From Agromyces sp. SYSU T00194 (GTDB lineage Bacteria; Actinomycetota; Actinomycetes; Actinomycetales; Microbacteriaceae), in the NCBI RefSeq assembly GCF_040496035.1, contig NZ_JBEPJZ010000001.1, forward strand, positions 2,480,001 through 2,544,000: a stretch of DNA of 64,000 nt, given 5' to 3'. Below are positions 1 to 7,794 of the stretch, one piece after another (position 1 is the stretch's first letter; each line of letters opens with the position of its first letter). The position numbers were made by a program, and so were the translations under genes. The notes beneath the pieces are model-generated. The model made no database searches. It saw only the letters and a program-made list of their open reading frames with translations, and was not told the origin of the DNA.

Positions 1-1013
1 TCGAACTCGGGTCGTACCGCGCTGCCCCAGTGGTAGCGTGCGCCGCGTCCGCCGAACGCGATGCGGTCGTCGGCCGTGCGCTGCCCGTAGACGAGCAGGT
101 GGCGGAAGTCGCTGAACGTCTGTCCGTGCGCGATGCCGATCTCGTCCCAGACCGATGCGGGCAGCGGCTCCGTCGCGATCATCAGCGAGTACAGCGGCAG
201 GATGCGACGGCCGACGTGCGGCAGGGCCGCCCCATAGCCCTCGGTCGCCACGAGCACGTGCGGCGCGCGGACGGTCGCGTCGGCGCCGCCCGGGGTGCGC
301 ACGCGGACGCGCCCGGGCTCCCAGTCGACGACCTCCGTGCGCTCGGCGATGCGCACGCCGCGCGCCTCGACCGCGCGCGCGAGCCCGCGGACGAGCTTCG
401 CGGGCTGCACCCGTGCGCACGACGGGTCGAACACCGCACCGGTGGCGGTGCCGCCCGCCACGCCGGAGGCGCCGAAGCGGGCGACCTCCGTGTCGTCCCA
501 GTACTCCAGCGGGTCGACGCCGAACTCCGCAGCCTCCGCGACCTCGGCGCGGGCGCCGCGCGCCTGCACCTCGGAGCGCGCGAACAGCACGGTACCGCCG
601 CGCGAGAAGTCGCAGTCGATGCCCTCCGCGTCGGCCACGCGACCGACCTCGTCGACGGTCTCGATCATCGCGCGGCGCATGGCGACGGCGGCCTCGCGGC
701 CATGGCGGCGCTCGAGCGCCGACGCCGACTGCGGGAACAGCGCCGAGCACCACCCGCCGTTGCGGCCGGAGGCGCCGTAGCCCGCGATCTCGCGCTCGAG
801 CACGATGACCGACAGCTCCGGGCGCAGCAGCGACAGGTAGTACGCCGACCACAGGCCGGTGAGCCCGCCGCCGATCACGGCCACGTCCGCGTCGAGGTCG
901 CCCTCGACCCCGGCGCGGGGCATGAGGTCGTCGGCGCCCGACTCGGCGAGCGCGTCGAACCAGAAGCTCAGGTCGCGGTACGACCGCGCCGCACCGTCGG
1001 ACGCACGCGCCAT
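1..1013 (-). CDS. FAD-dependent amine oxidoreductase (DAO/PuuB-like), C-terminus cut by window edge
   Basis: The first 337 residues are visible; the C-terminus lies beyond base 1. A Rossmann FAD motif (VIGGGLTG) begins about residue 46, followed by GYGASGRNGGW, the FAD-contacting signature of the glycine oxidase/DadA/gamma-glutamylputrescine oxidase family. Such enzymes oxidise an amine with O2 to an aldehyde or ketone, ammonia and H2O2 in the cytoplasm. The ATG start shares one base with the stop of the aminotransferase upstream (TGATG), implying translational coupling. With the aminotransferase and the aldehyde dehydrogenase nearby, a role in putrescine or related polyamine breakdown is inferred; the exact substrate cannot be read from sequence. 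Confidence 0.85.
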   Translation of the reverse strand, partial: MARASDGAARSYRDLSFWFDALAESGADDLMPRAGVEGDLDADVAVIGGGLTGLWSAYYLSLLRPELSVIVLEREIAGYGASGRNGGWCSALFPQSASALERRHGREAAVAMRRAMIETVDEVGRVADAEGIDCDFSRGGTVLFARSEVQARGARAEVAEAAEFGVDPLEYWDDTEVARFGASGVAGGTATGAVFDPSCARVQPAKLVRGLARAVEARGVRIAERTEVVDWEPGRVRVRTPGGADATVRAPHVLVATEGYGAALPHVGRRILPLYSLMIATEPLPASVWDEIGIAHGQTFSDFRHLLVYGQRTADDRIAFGGRGARYHWGSAVRPEF

Positions 1014-2413
1014 CAGAGCCGGTTGCCCGCCTCGGTGAGCACGCCGCGCAGGATCTGGCCGATCTCCGCGAACTCGCTCGGGCCGATCGTCAGCGGCGGG
1101 GCGAGCTGGATCACGGGGTCGCCGCGGTCGTCGGCGCGGCAGTACAGCCCCGCATCGAAGAGCGCCTTCGACAGGAAGCCGCGCAGCAGACGCTCCGACT
1201 CGGCCTCGTCGAACGTCTCCTTCGTGGCCTTGTCCTTGACCAGCTCGATGCCGAAGAAGTACCCGTCGCCGCGGACGTCGCCCACGATCGGCAGGTCGAG
1301 CAGCTGCTCGAGCTCGGCGCGGAAGAGCGGCGAGTTCTCGCGCACGCGCTCGTTCAGGCCCTCCTCCTCGAAGATGTCGAGGTTCTCGAGCGCGACCGCG
1401 GCCGAGACCGGGTGCCCGGCAAACGTGTAGCCGTGGTAGAACGACGTGTCGCCGTGCTTGAACGGCTCGTAGATCTCCTCGCTCACGATGGTGGCGCCGA
1501 TGGGGGAGTAGCCGCTCGTCATCGCCTTCGCGCACGTGATCATGTCGGGCTGGTAGCCGTACTGCTCGCACGCGAACATCGAGCCCAGGCGGCCGAACGC
1601 GCAGATGACCTCGTCGGAGACCAGCAGCACGTCGTGCTTGTCGCAGATCTCGCGCACGCGCTGGAAGTAGCCGGGCGGCGGCGGGAAGCATCCGCCCGAG
1701 TTCTGCACCGGCTCCAGGAAGACCGCGGCGACCGTCTCGGGGCCCTCGAACTCGATCATCTCCTCGATGCGGTTCGCGGCCCACAGGCCGAACGCCTCGA
1801 GGTCGTCGCTCGGGCCGCCCATCTCGGCGGCGCGGTAGAAGTTCGTGTTCGGCACGCGGAAGCCGCCGGGCGTGACCGGCTCGAACATCTCCTTCATGCC
1901 CGGGATGCCCGTGATCGCGAGGGCGCCCTGCGGGGTGCCGTGGTACGCCACCGCGCGCGAGATGACCTTGTGCTTGGTGGGGCGGCCCTTGAGCTTCCAG
2001 TAGTACTTGGCGAGCTTGAACGCGGTCTCGACCGCCTCGCCGCCGCCGGTGGAGAAGAACACGCGGTTCAGCTCGCCCGGGGCGTAGTCGGCGAGCCGGT
2101 CGGCCAGCTCGATCGCCGAGGGGTGCGCATACGACCAGATCGGGAAGAACGCGAGTTCCTCGGCCTGCTTGCGGGCGACCTCCGCGAGGCGCGCGCGGCC
2201 GTGGCCGGCGTTGACGACGAACAGGCCGGACAGGCCGTCGATGTACCGCTTGCCCTGCGCGTCCCAGATGTGGTGGCCCTCGCCGCGGGTGATGATCGGC
2301 ACGCCGGACTCCATGGTGGACTGGCGCGAGAAGTGCATCCAGAGGTGGTCCTTTGCCTTCTGCTGGAGGGCGGCCACGTCGACGTCGGCGACGGTTCGGG
2401 TCATGGTGCTCAT
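1013..2413 (-). CDS. class III PLP aminotransferase, probable putrescine/omega-amine:pyruvate type
   Basis: A 466-residue class III (aspartate aminotransferase superfamily) enzyme, usual length. The PLP lysine is K296 in CAKAMTSGYSP, and the cofactor-ring Asp lies in VSDEVICAFGR. The best fit is the omega-amino acid/putrescine-pyruvate (SpuC-like) group, which moves a terminal amino group to pyruvate and yields an amino-aldehyde. It lies three bases after the Lrp gene, whose stop codon overlaps the AGGA ribosome site, and is coupled to the amine oxidase downstream. A second ATG nine bases in (base 2404) is better spaced from that site. The aldehyde product would feed the divergent dehydrogenase at 3047. 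Substrate is inferred from context. Confidence 0.88.
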   Translation of the reverse strand: MSTMTRTVADVDVAALQQKAKDHLWMHFSRQSTMESGVPIITRGEGHHIWDAQGKRYIDGLSGLFVVNAGHGRARLAEVARKQAEELAFFPIWSYAHPSAIELADRLADYAPGELNRVFFSTGGGEAVETAFKLAKYYWKLKGRPTKHKVISRAVAYHGTPQGALAITGIPGMKEMFEPVTPGGFRVPNTNFYRAAEMGGPSDDLEAFGLWAANRIEEMIEFEGPETVAAVFLEPVQNSGGCFPPPPGYFQRVREICDKHDVLLVSDEVICAFGRLGSMFACEQYGYQPDMITCAKAMTSGYSPIGATIVSEEIYEPFKHGDTSFYHGYTFAGHPVSAAVALENLDIFEEEGLNERVRENSPLFRAELEQLLDLPIVGDVRGDGYFFGIELVKDKATKETFDEAESERLLRGFLSKALFDAGLYCRADDRGDPVIQLAPPLTIGPSEFAEIGQILRGVLTEAGNRL

Positions 2414-2416
2414 TTC

Positions 2417-2899
2417 CTATCGTGTTCCCCAGTTGTAGAACTGCTTGCGGAGCTTGAGGTAGACGAACGTCTCGGTCGAGACGACGCCGGGGATGCTGCG
2501 GATGCTCGTGTTCAGCAGCTCGATCAGCTCGTCGTCGTCCTCGCAGACCACTTCGGCCAGCAGGTCGAAGCTGCCGGCGGTGAGCACGACGTAGTCGATC
2601 TCCGGGATCTCGGCCAGGCGGTCCGCGAGGTCGCGGGTGTCGCCGGCGGCGCGGACGCCGATCATGGCCTGACGCGTGAAGCCGAGCTGCATCGGATCGG
2701 TCACGGCGACGATCTGCATGACCCCGGCGTCGGTGAGCTTCTGCACGCGCTGGCGCACGGCCGCCTCGGACAGGCCCACCGCCTTGCCGATGTCGGCGTA
2801 CGAGCGGCGGCCGTCGGCCTGAAGCTGCTCGATGATCTTCTTCGAGACCTCGTCGAGCTGCACCGGCCGGCCGCCGTGGTTGCGCCCTGCGTTCGTCAT
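2417..2899 (-). CDS. Lrp/AsnC family transcriptional regulator
   Basis: 160 residues, the normal size. An N-terminal winged helix-turn-helix (LQADGRRSYADIGKAVGLSE, about residues 20-50) precedes an RAM/ligand-binding domain with the usual VTAGSFDLLAEV pattern. It is first gene of the operon running to the aminotransferase and amine oxidase, and is divergent from the aldehyde dehydrogenase at 3047. Regulators of this family sense amino acids or amines, assemble as octamers and wrap DNA. The shared 147-bp intergenic region carries spaced GATTC/GAATC repeats that may be its binding sites. Local control of the amine-degradation genes is inferred. Confidence 0.92.
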   Translation of the reverse strand: MTNAGRNHGGRPVQLDEVSKKIIEQLQADGRRSYADIGKAVGLSEAAVRQRVQKLTDAGVMQIVAVTDPMQLGFTRQAMIGVRAAGDTRDLADRLAEIPEIDYVVLTAGSFDLLAEVVCEDDDELIELLNTSIRSIPGVVSTETFVYLKLRKQFYNWGTR

Positions 2900-2904
2900 G
2901 CGTC

Positions 2905-2973
2905 GATTCTGTCAGTGCCGGATGCCTCCGGCAAGCGATTCCGTTGTGAATTCTCAGATTCGCGACGGAATCG
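2905..2973. promoter_or_regulatory. candidate Lrp/AsnC operator: spaced GATTC repeats and a 9-bp inverted repeat
   Basis: GATTC occurs at 2905-2909, 2937-2941 and 2957-2961, and GAATC at 2968-2972, with offsets of 32, 20 and 11 bp, near whole helical turns. CGATTCCGT (2936-2944) and ACGGAATCG (2965-2973) form a perfect inverted repeat around a GAATTC core. The array sits between the Lrp gene and the divergent dehydrogenase promoter, as expected for a wrapping Lrp-type regulator. No binding evidence is available. Confidence 0.5.
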
Positions 2974-2988
2974 ATGGTGAATGCGGGT

Positions 2989-3016
2989 TTCGGATGTCGC
3001 GTTCGACCGTTAGCAT
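2989..3016 (+). promoter_or_regulatory. promoter of the aldehyde dehydrogenase gene
   Basis: TTCGGA (2989-2994) and TAGCAT (3011-3016) are separated by 16 bases. They precede a strong GAGGAGG ribosome site (3033-3039) seven bases before the ATG. The promoter lies just beyond the candidate Lrp sites. Confidence 0.5.
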
Positions 3017-3046
3017 GGGCGGCACCGAACCCGAGGAGGCCCTGCC

Positions 3047-4483
3047 ATGCCCGTGACCGAACTCCGCAACTTCATCGGCGGCGAGTACGTCGACGCCCGC
3101 GGCGACGCGGCGCTCGAGCTCGTCGACCCCGCCACGGAGGAGGTCTACGCGACCAGCCCGATCTCGGTCGCAGCGGACATCGACGCGGCCTACGGCGCGG
3201 CGACGAGCGCCTTCGCGACCTGGGGCCAGGCGACGCCCGCCGAGCGCCAGCTCGCGCTGTTCCGCATCGCCGATGCGATGGAGGCGCGCGCCGAGGAGTT
3301 CGCCGACCTGGAGTCGCAGGACACGGGGAAGCCCCGAGCGAGCCTGGTCGAGGACGAGATCCTGCTGTCGGTCGACCAGCTGCGCTTCTTCGCGGGTGCC
3401 GCGCGCAACCTCGAGGGTCGCGCCGCCGGCGAGTACATGGCCGACCACACCTCGTTCATCCGGCGCGAGCCGATCGGCGTGATCGGGCAGGTCACCCCGT
3501 GGAACTACCCGCTCAACATGGCCGTCTGGAAGGTGGCCCCGGCCATCGCCGCGGGCAACACGCTCGTGCTGAAGCCGTCCGACACGACGCCGCTCGCCAC
3601 ACTGCTCCTCGCCGAGGTCGCCGCCGAGCACCTGCCGCCGGGCGTGCTGAACGTCGTCACGGGCGACCGCGGCACCGGCGCCGCGCTCCTGGAGCACCCG
3701 ACCCCGCAGATGGTCGCCATCACGGGGTCGGTGCGCGCCGGCATGGAGGTCGCCCGGCAGGCGGCGTCCGACCTCAAGCGCGTGCACCTCGAGCTCGGCG
3801 GCAAGGCGCCCGTGGTCGTCTTCGACGACGCCGACATCGCCGCGGCGGTCGAGGGCATCGTCGCCGCCGGCTACTTCAATGCCGGCCAGGACTGCACCGC
3901 GGCGACGCGCGTGCTCGTGCAGGCCGGCGTCCACGACGAGTTCGTCGCGGCGCTCGCCGAGCGCGCCCGCGTGCACGCCACCACCGGCGGGCCCCGCGAG
4001 GACGGCGTGTACTACGGCCCGGTCAACAACGCGAACCAGCTCGCGCAGGTCTCGGGCTTCATCGACCGCCTGCCCGACCACGCGGACATCGCGCTCGGCG
4101 GCCGCCGCCAGGGCGACCGCGGCTACTTCTGGGAGGCGACCGTCGTCTCGGGCCTGCACCAGGACGACGAGGCGATCCAGCGCGAGATCTTCGGTCCCGT
4201 CATCACGGTGCAGAAGTTCACCGACGAGGCGCAGGCGCTCGAGTGGGCGAACGGCGTGCAGTACGGCCTCGCCTCGAGCGTGTGGACGAGGGACCACGGG
4301 CGGGCGATGCGCTTCGCCAAGCACCTCGACTTCGGCTGCGTGTGGATCAACACCCACATCCCGATCGTCGCCGAGATGCCGCACGGCGGCTTCAAGCACT
4401 CGGGCTACGGCAAGGACCTGTCGCAGTACGGGTTCGAGGACTACACGCGCGTCAAGCACGTCATGAGCTACATCGGCGCCTGA
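3047..4483 (+). CDS. aldehyde dehydrogenase, probable gamma-aminobutyraldehyde dehydrogenase
   Basis: 478 residues, normal for the NAD(P)-dependent aldehyde dehydrogenase family. The cofactor-site motif TPWNYPLNM, the general base E249 in LELGGK and the nucleophile C283 in NAGQDCTA are intact. Closest by pattern is 4-aminobutyraldehyde dehydrogenase (PatD/Prr-like), converting the product of putrescine deamination to GABA. It is transcribed away from the Lrp-aminotransferase-oxidase operon with a strong ribosome site. GABA could then be used by the transaminase encoded at 22,736. Other amino-aldehydes, such as betaine aldehyde, cannot be excluded. Confidence 0.9.
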   Translation: MPVTELRNFIGGEYVDARGDAALELVDPATEEVYATSPISVAADIDAAYGAATSAFATWGQATPAERQLALFRIADAMEARAEEFADLESQDTGKPRASLVEDEILLSVDQLRFFAGAARNLEGRAAGEYMADHTSFIRREPIGVIGQVTPWNYPLNMAVWKVAPAIAAGNTLVLKPSDTTPLATLLLAEVAAEHLPPGVLNVVTGDRGTGAALLEHPTPQMVAITGSVRAGMEVARQAASDLKRVHLELGGKAPVVVFDDADIAAAVEGIVAAGYFNAGQDCTAATRVLVQAGVHDEFVAALAERARVHATTGGPREDGVYYGPVNNANQLAQVSGFIDRLPDHADIALGGRRQGDRGYFWEATVVSGLHQDDEAIQREIFGPVITVQKFTDEAQALEWANGVQYGLASSVWTRDHGRAMRFAKHLDFGCVWINTHIPIVAEMPHGGFKHSGYGKDLSQYGFEDYTRVKHVMSYIGA

Positions 4484-4525
4484 GTCGATGCGCGGCCGGG
4501 TCCCGGTGAGTGCCAGACTGGGGTG

Positions 4526-5536
4526 ATGGGCGAGTCGCGGGTGTTCCTCGGCGAGGCCGACGGACTCCCGGAGTGGGACGTGGTCGTCGGCCGGGCGTTC
4601 CTCGCCGCCGTGGCCGCCCCGGCGGACGCGCGGACCCTCGCGGGACTCCGCCGCCTCGCCGACGATCCGGGCGCGCTGGTCGAGGAGCTCGTCGGCGTCC
4701 TGCCGTCGGTCCGGGACGCACCCGGCGGGTTCGCGCTCGTGCGCTTCGACGACGACGGACCGGGCGCGCGCCGGGTGACCGTCGTCGTGCGCGGCGACGC
4801 GGTCGTCGACCTCGACTCCCCGGGCGGCAGCCGGCGGTTCGACGACCGGGGCATCCGCCCGTTCCACCTCGCCGACTTCGACCAGGTCACGCACCTGCTC
4901 GTCCGCGGGTCCGCCGCCGGGCTCGCGGGCCCGCGCGACGGCGAACGGGTCGGCGGCCCGGGGGCGACGGCGCGCGGTCGGGTGATCGGCTGGGCCTGCG
5001 ACGCCGCGCACGCGGCGGCGGACGTCGACGACGAGACCCGTGCCGCCGGGCTCGGCGCCGCCGAGACCCAGCTGGTGCTCCCCGTGCCCGCCGCGGCGCC
5101 GGTCACGCCCGCACGCGGCGTCGACGTGCTCGCCGAGCCCGTCTCGTCCGGCGGCATCGCCGCGTTCCGCATCGGCGCCGAGGCCGTGCAGCCGCTGGAC
5201 GGCCCCGTGTACGTCGGGCGTCGGCCGAGCCTGCCGCGGATCCCGGCGGAGGACGCCCCGCGCCTGTACGCCGTGCCCGCCGCGCTGCCCGCGGTGTCGT
5301 CCACCCACGTCGAGCTCCGACCGGTCGGCCGGACCGTCGTGGTGACCGACCTGCACTCCCGCAACGGCACGACCGTGGTCGCGCCGGGCGGCGCCCGGCG
5401 GCGCCTGCGGGGTGGCGAGTCGGTCGTCGTCGGTCCCGGATCGACGCTCGACATCGGGGGTACACTCGTCGAGATCCTCGCAGCCGCGCAGGAGCGGGTC
5501 CACGAGCCCCTCGTCGACGAAGGACCAGGCACGTGA
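4526..5536 (+). CDS. FHA-domain protein, first gene of the kinase/phosphatase/MoxR locus
   Basis: 336 residues. The C-terminal third (about 215-320) is a forkhead-associated domain with VGRRPS (G231-R232), SSTHVELR and LHSRNGTT, the phosphothreonine-peptide pocket. The N-terminal 200 residues match no domain I know and contain no membrane segment, so the protein is probably a cytoplasmic reader of the nearby kinase. The ATG at 4526 follows a CAGACT -10-like hexamer by six bases, suggesting a leaderless start; a GTG one codon earlier is the alternative. Its stop overlaps the start of the phosphatase gene (GTGA). Confidence 0.85.
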   Translation: MGESRVFLGEADGLPEWDVVVGRAFLAAVAAPADARTLAGLRRLADDPGALVEELVGVLPSVRDAPGGFALVRFDDDGPGARRVTVVVRGDAVVDLDSPGGSRRFDDRGIRPFHLADFDQVTHLLVRGSAAGLAGPRDGERVGGPGATARGRVIGWACDAAHAAADVDDETRAAGLGAAETQLVLPVPAAAPVTPARGVDVLAEPVSSGGIAAFRIGAEAVQPLDGPVYVGRRPSLPRIPAEDAPRLYAVPAALPAVSSTHVELRPVGRTVVVTDLHSRNGTTVVAPGGARRRLRGGESVVVGPGSTLDIGGTLVEILAAAQERVHEPLVDEGPGT

Positions 5537-6330
5537 CGCAGATCGGACACGGGAACCCCGGCACGCGGGTGACCCTCCCCGGCGGCGCGGAGGTCACGCT
5601 CGCCTGGGCGGCGCTCACCGACACCGGGCTGCGACGCCAGGTGAACGAGGACTCGTTCGTCGCCCGGCCCCCGGTCTTCGCGGTCGCCGACGGCATGGGC
5701 GGTCACACCGCGGGCGACTTCGCGAGCGCCGCCGTCGTCACCCGCCTCGCCGAGCACGGCGGCCGCAGCACGATCGCCGGCGACGAGATCGGCAGATCGC
5801 TCTCGGCCGCGGTCGAGGACATGGTGCGCAGCATCGGCGTCACCGACGAGGGCAGCGGCACGACGGTCACCGGCGTCGGCATCGCCGTCGACGGGGATGC
5901 GCCGGCCTGGCTGGTGTTCAACATCGGCGACTCGCGGGTCTACCGCCTGCTGGACGACGAGCTCGACCAGCTGACCGTCGACCACTCGATCGTGCAGGAA
6001 CTCGTCGACGCGGGGCACATCACGCAGGAGGAGGCGGAGACGCATCCGCACAGCAACGTGATCACCCGGGCCGTCGGCTTCCACGAGACGCCGGTGCCCG
6101 ACACGCGCCTCGTGCCGCTGGTCGAGGGGATGCGGCTGCTGGTCTGCTCCGACGGGCTGACGAAGGAGCTCACCCCGTACGGGATCCGGCACTTCCTGCT
6201 CGGCTCGCACGAGCCGGAGGCCGCGGCCCGGCAGCTCATGGACGCCGCGCTCGGCAACGGGGGACGCGACAACGTCACCGTGCTGGTCGTCGACGTGCTG
6301 CGCGTGCGGTCGGCCCCCGGCGACGCCTGA
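5533..6330 (+). CDS. PP2C-family Ser/Thr protein phosphatase
   Basis: 265 residues, a minimal single-domain PPM/PP2C phosphatase (PstP/Stp1-like catalytic core without a membrane tail). Metal-binding acidic residues are present: E39-D40 in VNEDSF, D53-G54 in VADGMGGH, D207 in CSDGLT and D246-N247 in GRDNVT. It should dephosphorylate Ser/Thr residues, presumably set by the kinase encoded next. Starts with GTG inside the stop of the FHA gene, so the two are translationally coupled. Unlike the housekeeping actinobacterial phosphatase, it is not beside ftsW/pbpA-type cell-division genes here. Confidence 0.93.
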   Translation: MTQIGHGNPGTRVTLPGGAEVTLAWAALTDTGLRRQVNEDSFVARPPVFAVADGMGGHTAGDFASAAVVTRLAEHGGRSTIAGDEIGRSLSAAVEDMVRSIGVTDEGSGTTVTGVGIAVDGDAPAWLVFNIGDSRVYRLLDDELDQLTVDHSIVQELVDAGHITQEEAETHPHSNVITRAVGFHETPVPDTRLVPLVEGMRLLVCSDGLTKELTPYGIRHFLLGSHEPEAAARQLMDAALGNGGRDNVTVLVVDVLRVRSAPGDA

Positions 6331-6383
6331 GGACGGCATCCACCGGCCGCCGTCGCCGCCGTCGCGAGGGCCGGCCGCGACCC

Positions 6384-6389
6384 TAGAAT
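6384..6389 (+). promoter_or_regulatory. -10 hexamer TAGAAT upstream of the kinase gene
   Basis: A TAGAAT hexamer lies between the phosphatase stop and the kinase. An ATG at 6388 overlaps it and so cannot be the start; this supports GTG at 6454 behind a GGGAGGT ribosome site. Confidence 0.5.
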
Positions 6390-6453
6390 GGGGGCGGGTC
6401 CCACCAGAGGCACGCCGGCGACGCCGGCGGTGGCGGGCACCGAGGGAGGTCGC

Positions 6454-7794
6454 GTGACCAGGCGCCTGCCCTCGACGCCGCCGACCATTCCCGGCTTCTC
6501 GTTCGTCCGCGTGCTCGGCACGGGCGGCTTCGCCGACGTGTTCCTGTACGAGCAGCAGATGCCGCGTCGGCCCGTGGCCGTCAAGGTGCTGCTCGCGGAG
6601 GTCGTCAACGAGCACCTCCGTCGCATGTTCCGCGCCGAGGCGAACCTCATGGCCCGGCTGAGCTCGCACCCGGCCGTGCTGACCGTGCACGCGGCGAGCG
6701 TCGCCTCCGACGGCCGGCCGTACCTCGTCATGGAGTACTGCTCGTCGGCGCTCGCCCAGCGCTACCGCGCCGACCCGCTGCCCGTCGCCGATGCGCTCGA
6801 GGTGGGCATCCGCATCGGGTCCGCGGTCGAGAGCGCGCACCGGGAGGGCGTGCTGCACCGCGACATCAAGCCGTCCAACATCCTGGTGACCGCGTTCGGC
6901 CACCCGGTGCTGAGCGACTTCGGCATCGCCGCGACGCGCGGCGAGGCCGGGGACGACGACTCCGTCGGGATGTCGGTGCCCTGGTCCGCTCCCGAGGTGC
7001 TCGCCGACGAGGACAGCGGCTCCGTGGCCTCGGAGGTCTGGTCGCTCGCGGCGACCGTGTACTCGCTGCTCGCGGGCCGTTCGCCGTTCGAGGTGCCCGG
7101 CGGCGACAACTCCACGTTCGAGCTGATCCAGCGGATCGCCCGGGCGACCCCCGCGCCGATCGGCCGGCCCGACGTGCCGGCCTCGCTCGAGCAGGTGCTG
7201 CGCCGTGCGATGTCGCGCCGCCCGGCCGACCGGCCGCAGAGCGTGGACGAGCTGCTGCGCGAGCTGCAGGAGGTCGAGTCCGAGCTCGACCTGCCGCAGA
7301 CGCCGATCGAGGCCCGCATGGACGACTGGGCGCAGGCGACCGCGATCGACGTCGACGACCGGACCGCGCTGCGCGGACCGGAGCCCGGGGGCGGCACCGG
7401 GCCCGCGGCGCGCGCCGTTCGCGAACGCCGGCGCCGGCTCGCGGGCTGGACGGCGGGAGGCGTGGTGGCCGCCGCGGTCGTCGCCGGGCTCGCCGTGTTC
7501 CTCCTGACGCCACGACCGGCCCCCACCGACCTCCCGCGCGTCAGCGACGTGTCGGCCACGGTCGACGGCACGACGGTCGTGTTCACCTGGGAGGATCCGG
7601 GCGTCGACGAGGACGACGCGTACGTCGTCACGGTCGACGGGCGTCCCTCCAGCATGCAGGTGGGCACCGAGTACCGGCTCGACGCCGGCGAGCAGTCCGT
7701 GGTGTGCGCCACGGTCACCGTGACCCGTGCCGGGCGCGTGGGCGATCCCAGCGCCGAGCGGTGCGTGGAGGTCGCGGCGGAGCCGGCCCCGTGA
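6454..7794 (+). CDS. transmembrane Ser/Thr protein kinase with extracytoplasmic FN3-like domain
   Basis: 446 residues from GTG 6454. The kinase domain (about 12-280) has GTGGFADV, K44 in VAVK, H135-R136-D137 in HRDIKPSN and D155 in DFG, all that catalysis needs. One membrane helix follows (about 330-351), then an outside domain of about 95 residues resembling fibronectin type III with a Cys pair (VVCATV, ERCVEV). This replaces the PASTA repeats of PknB-type kinases, so it probably senses a protein or polysaccharide rather than muropeptides. Its stop overlaps the GTG start of the giant FN3/Ig protein, suggesting that protein as partner. Confidence 0.93.
   Translation: MTRRLPSTPPTIPGFSFVRVLGTGGFADVFLYEQQMPRRPVAVKVLLAEVVNEHLRRMFRAEANLMARLSSHPAVLTVHAASVASDGRPYLVMEYCSSALAQRYRADPLPVADALEVGIRIGSAVESAHREGVLHRDIKPSNILVTAFGHPVLSDFGIAATRGEAGDDDSVGMSVPWSAPEVLADEDSGSVASEVWSLAATVYSLLAGRSPFEVPGGDNSTFELIQRIARATPAPIGRPDVPASLEQVLRRAMSRRPADRPQSVDELLRELQEVESELDLPQTPIEARMDDWAQATAIDVDDRTALRGPEPGGGTGPAARAVRERRRRLAGWTAGGVVAAAVVAGLAVFLLTPRPAPTDLPRVSDVSATVDGTTVVFTWEDPGVDEDDAYVVTVDGRPSSMQVGTEYRLDAGEQSVVCATVTVTRAGRVGDPSAERCVEVAAEPAP

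Noticed and set aside
6388..6453. ATG 6388 as the start of the kinase
   Set aside because: The ATG overlaps the -10 hexamer TAGAAT; GTG 6454 has a proper ribosome site and begins just before the kinase domain.
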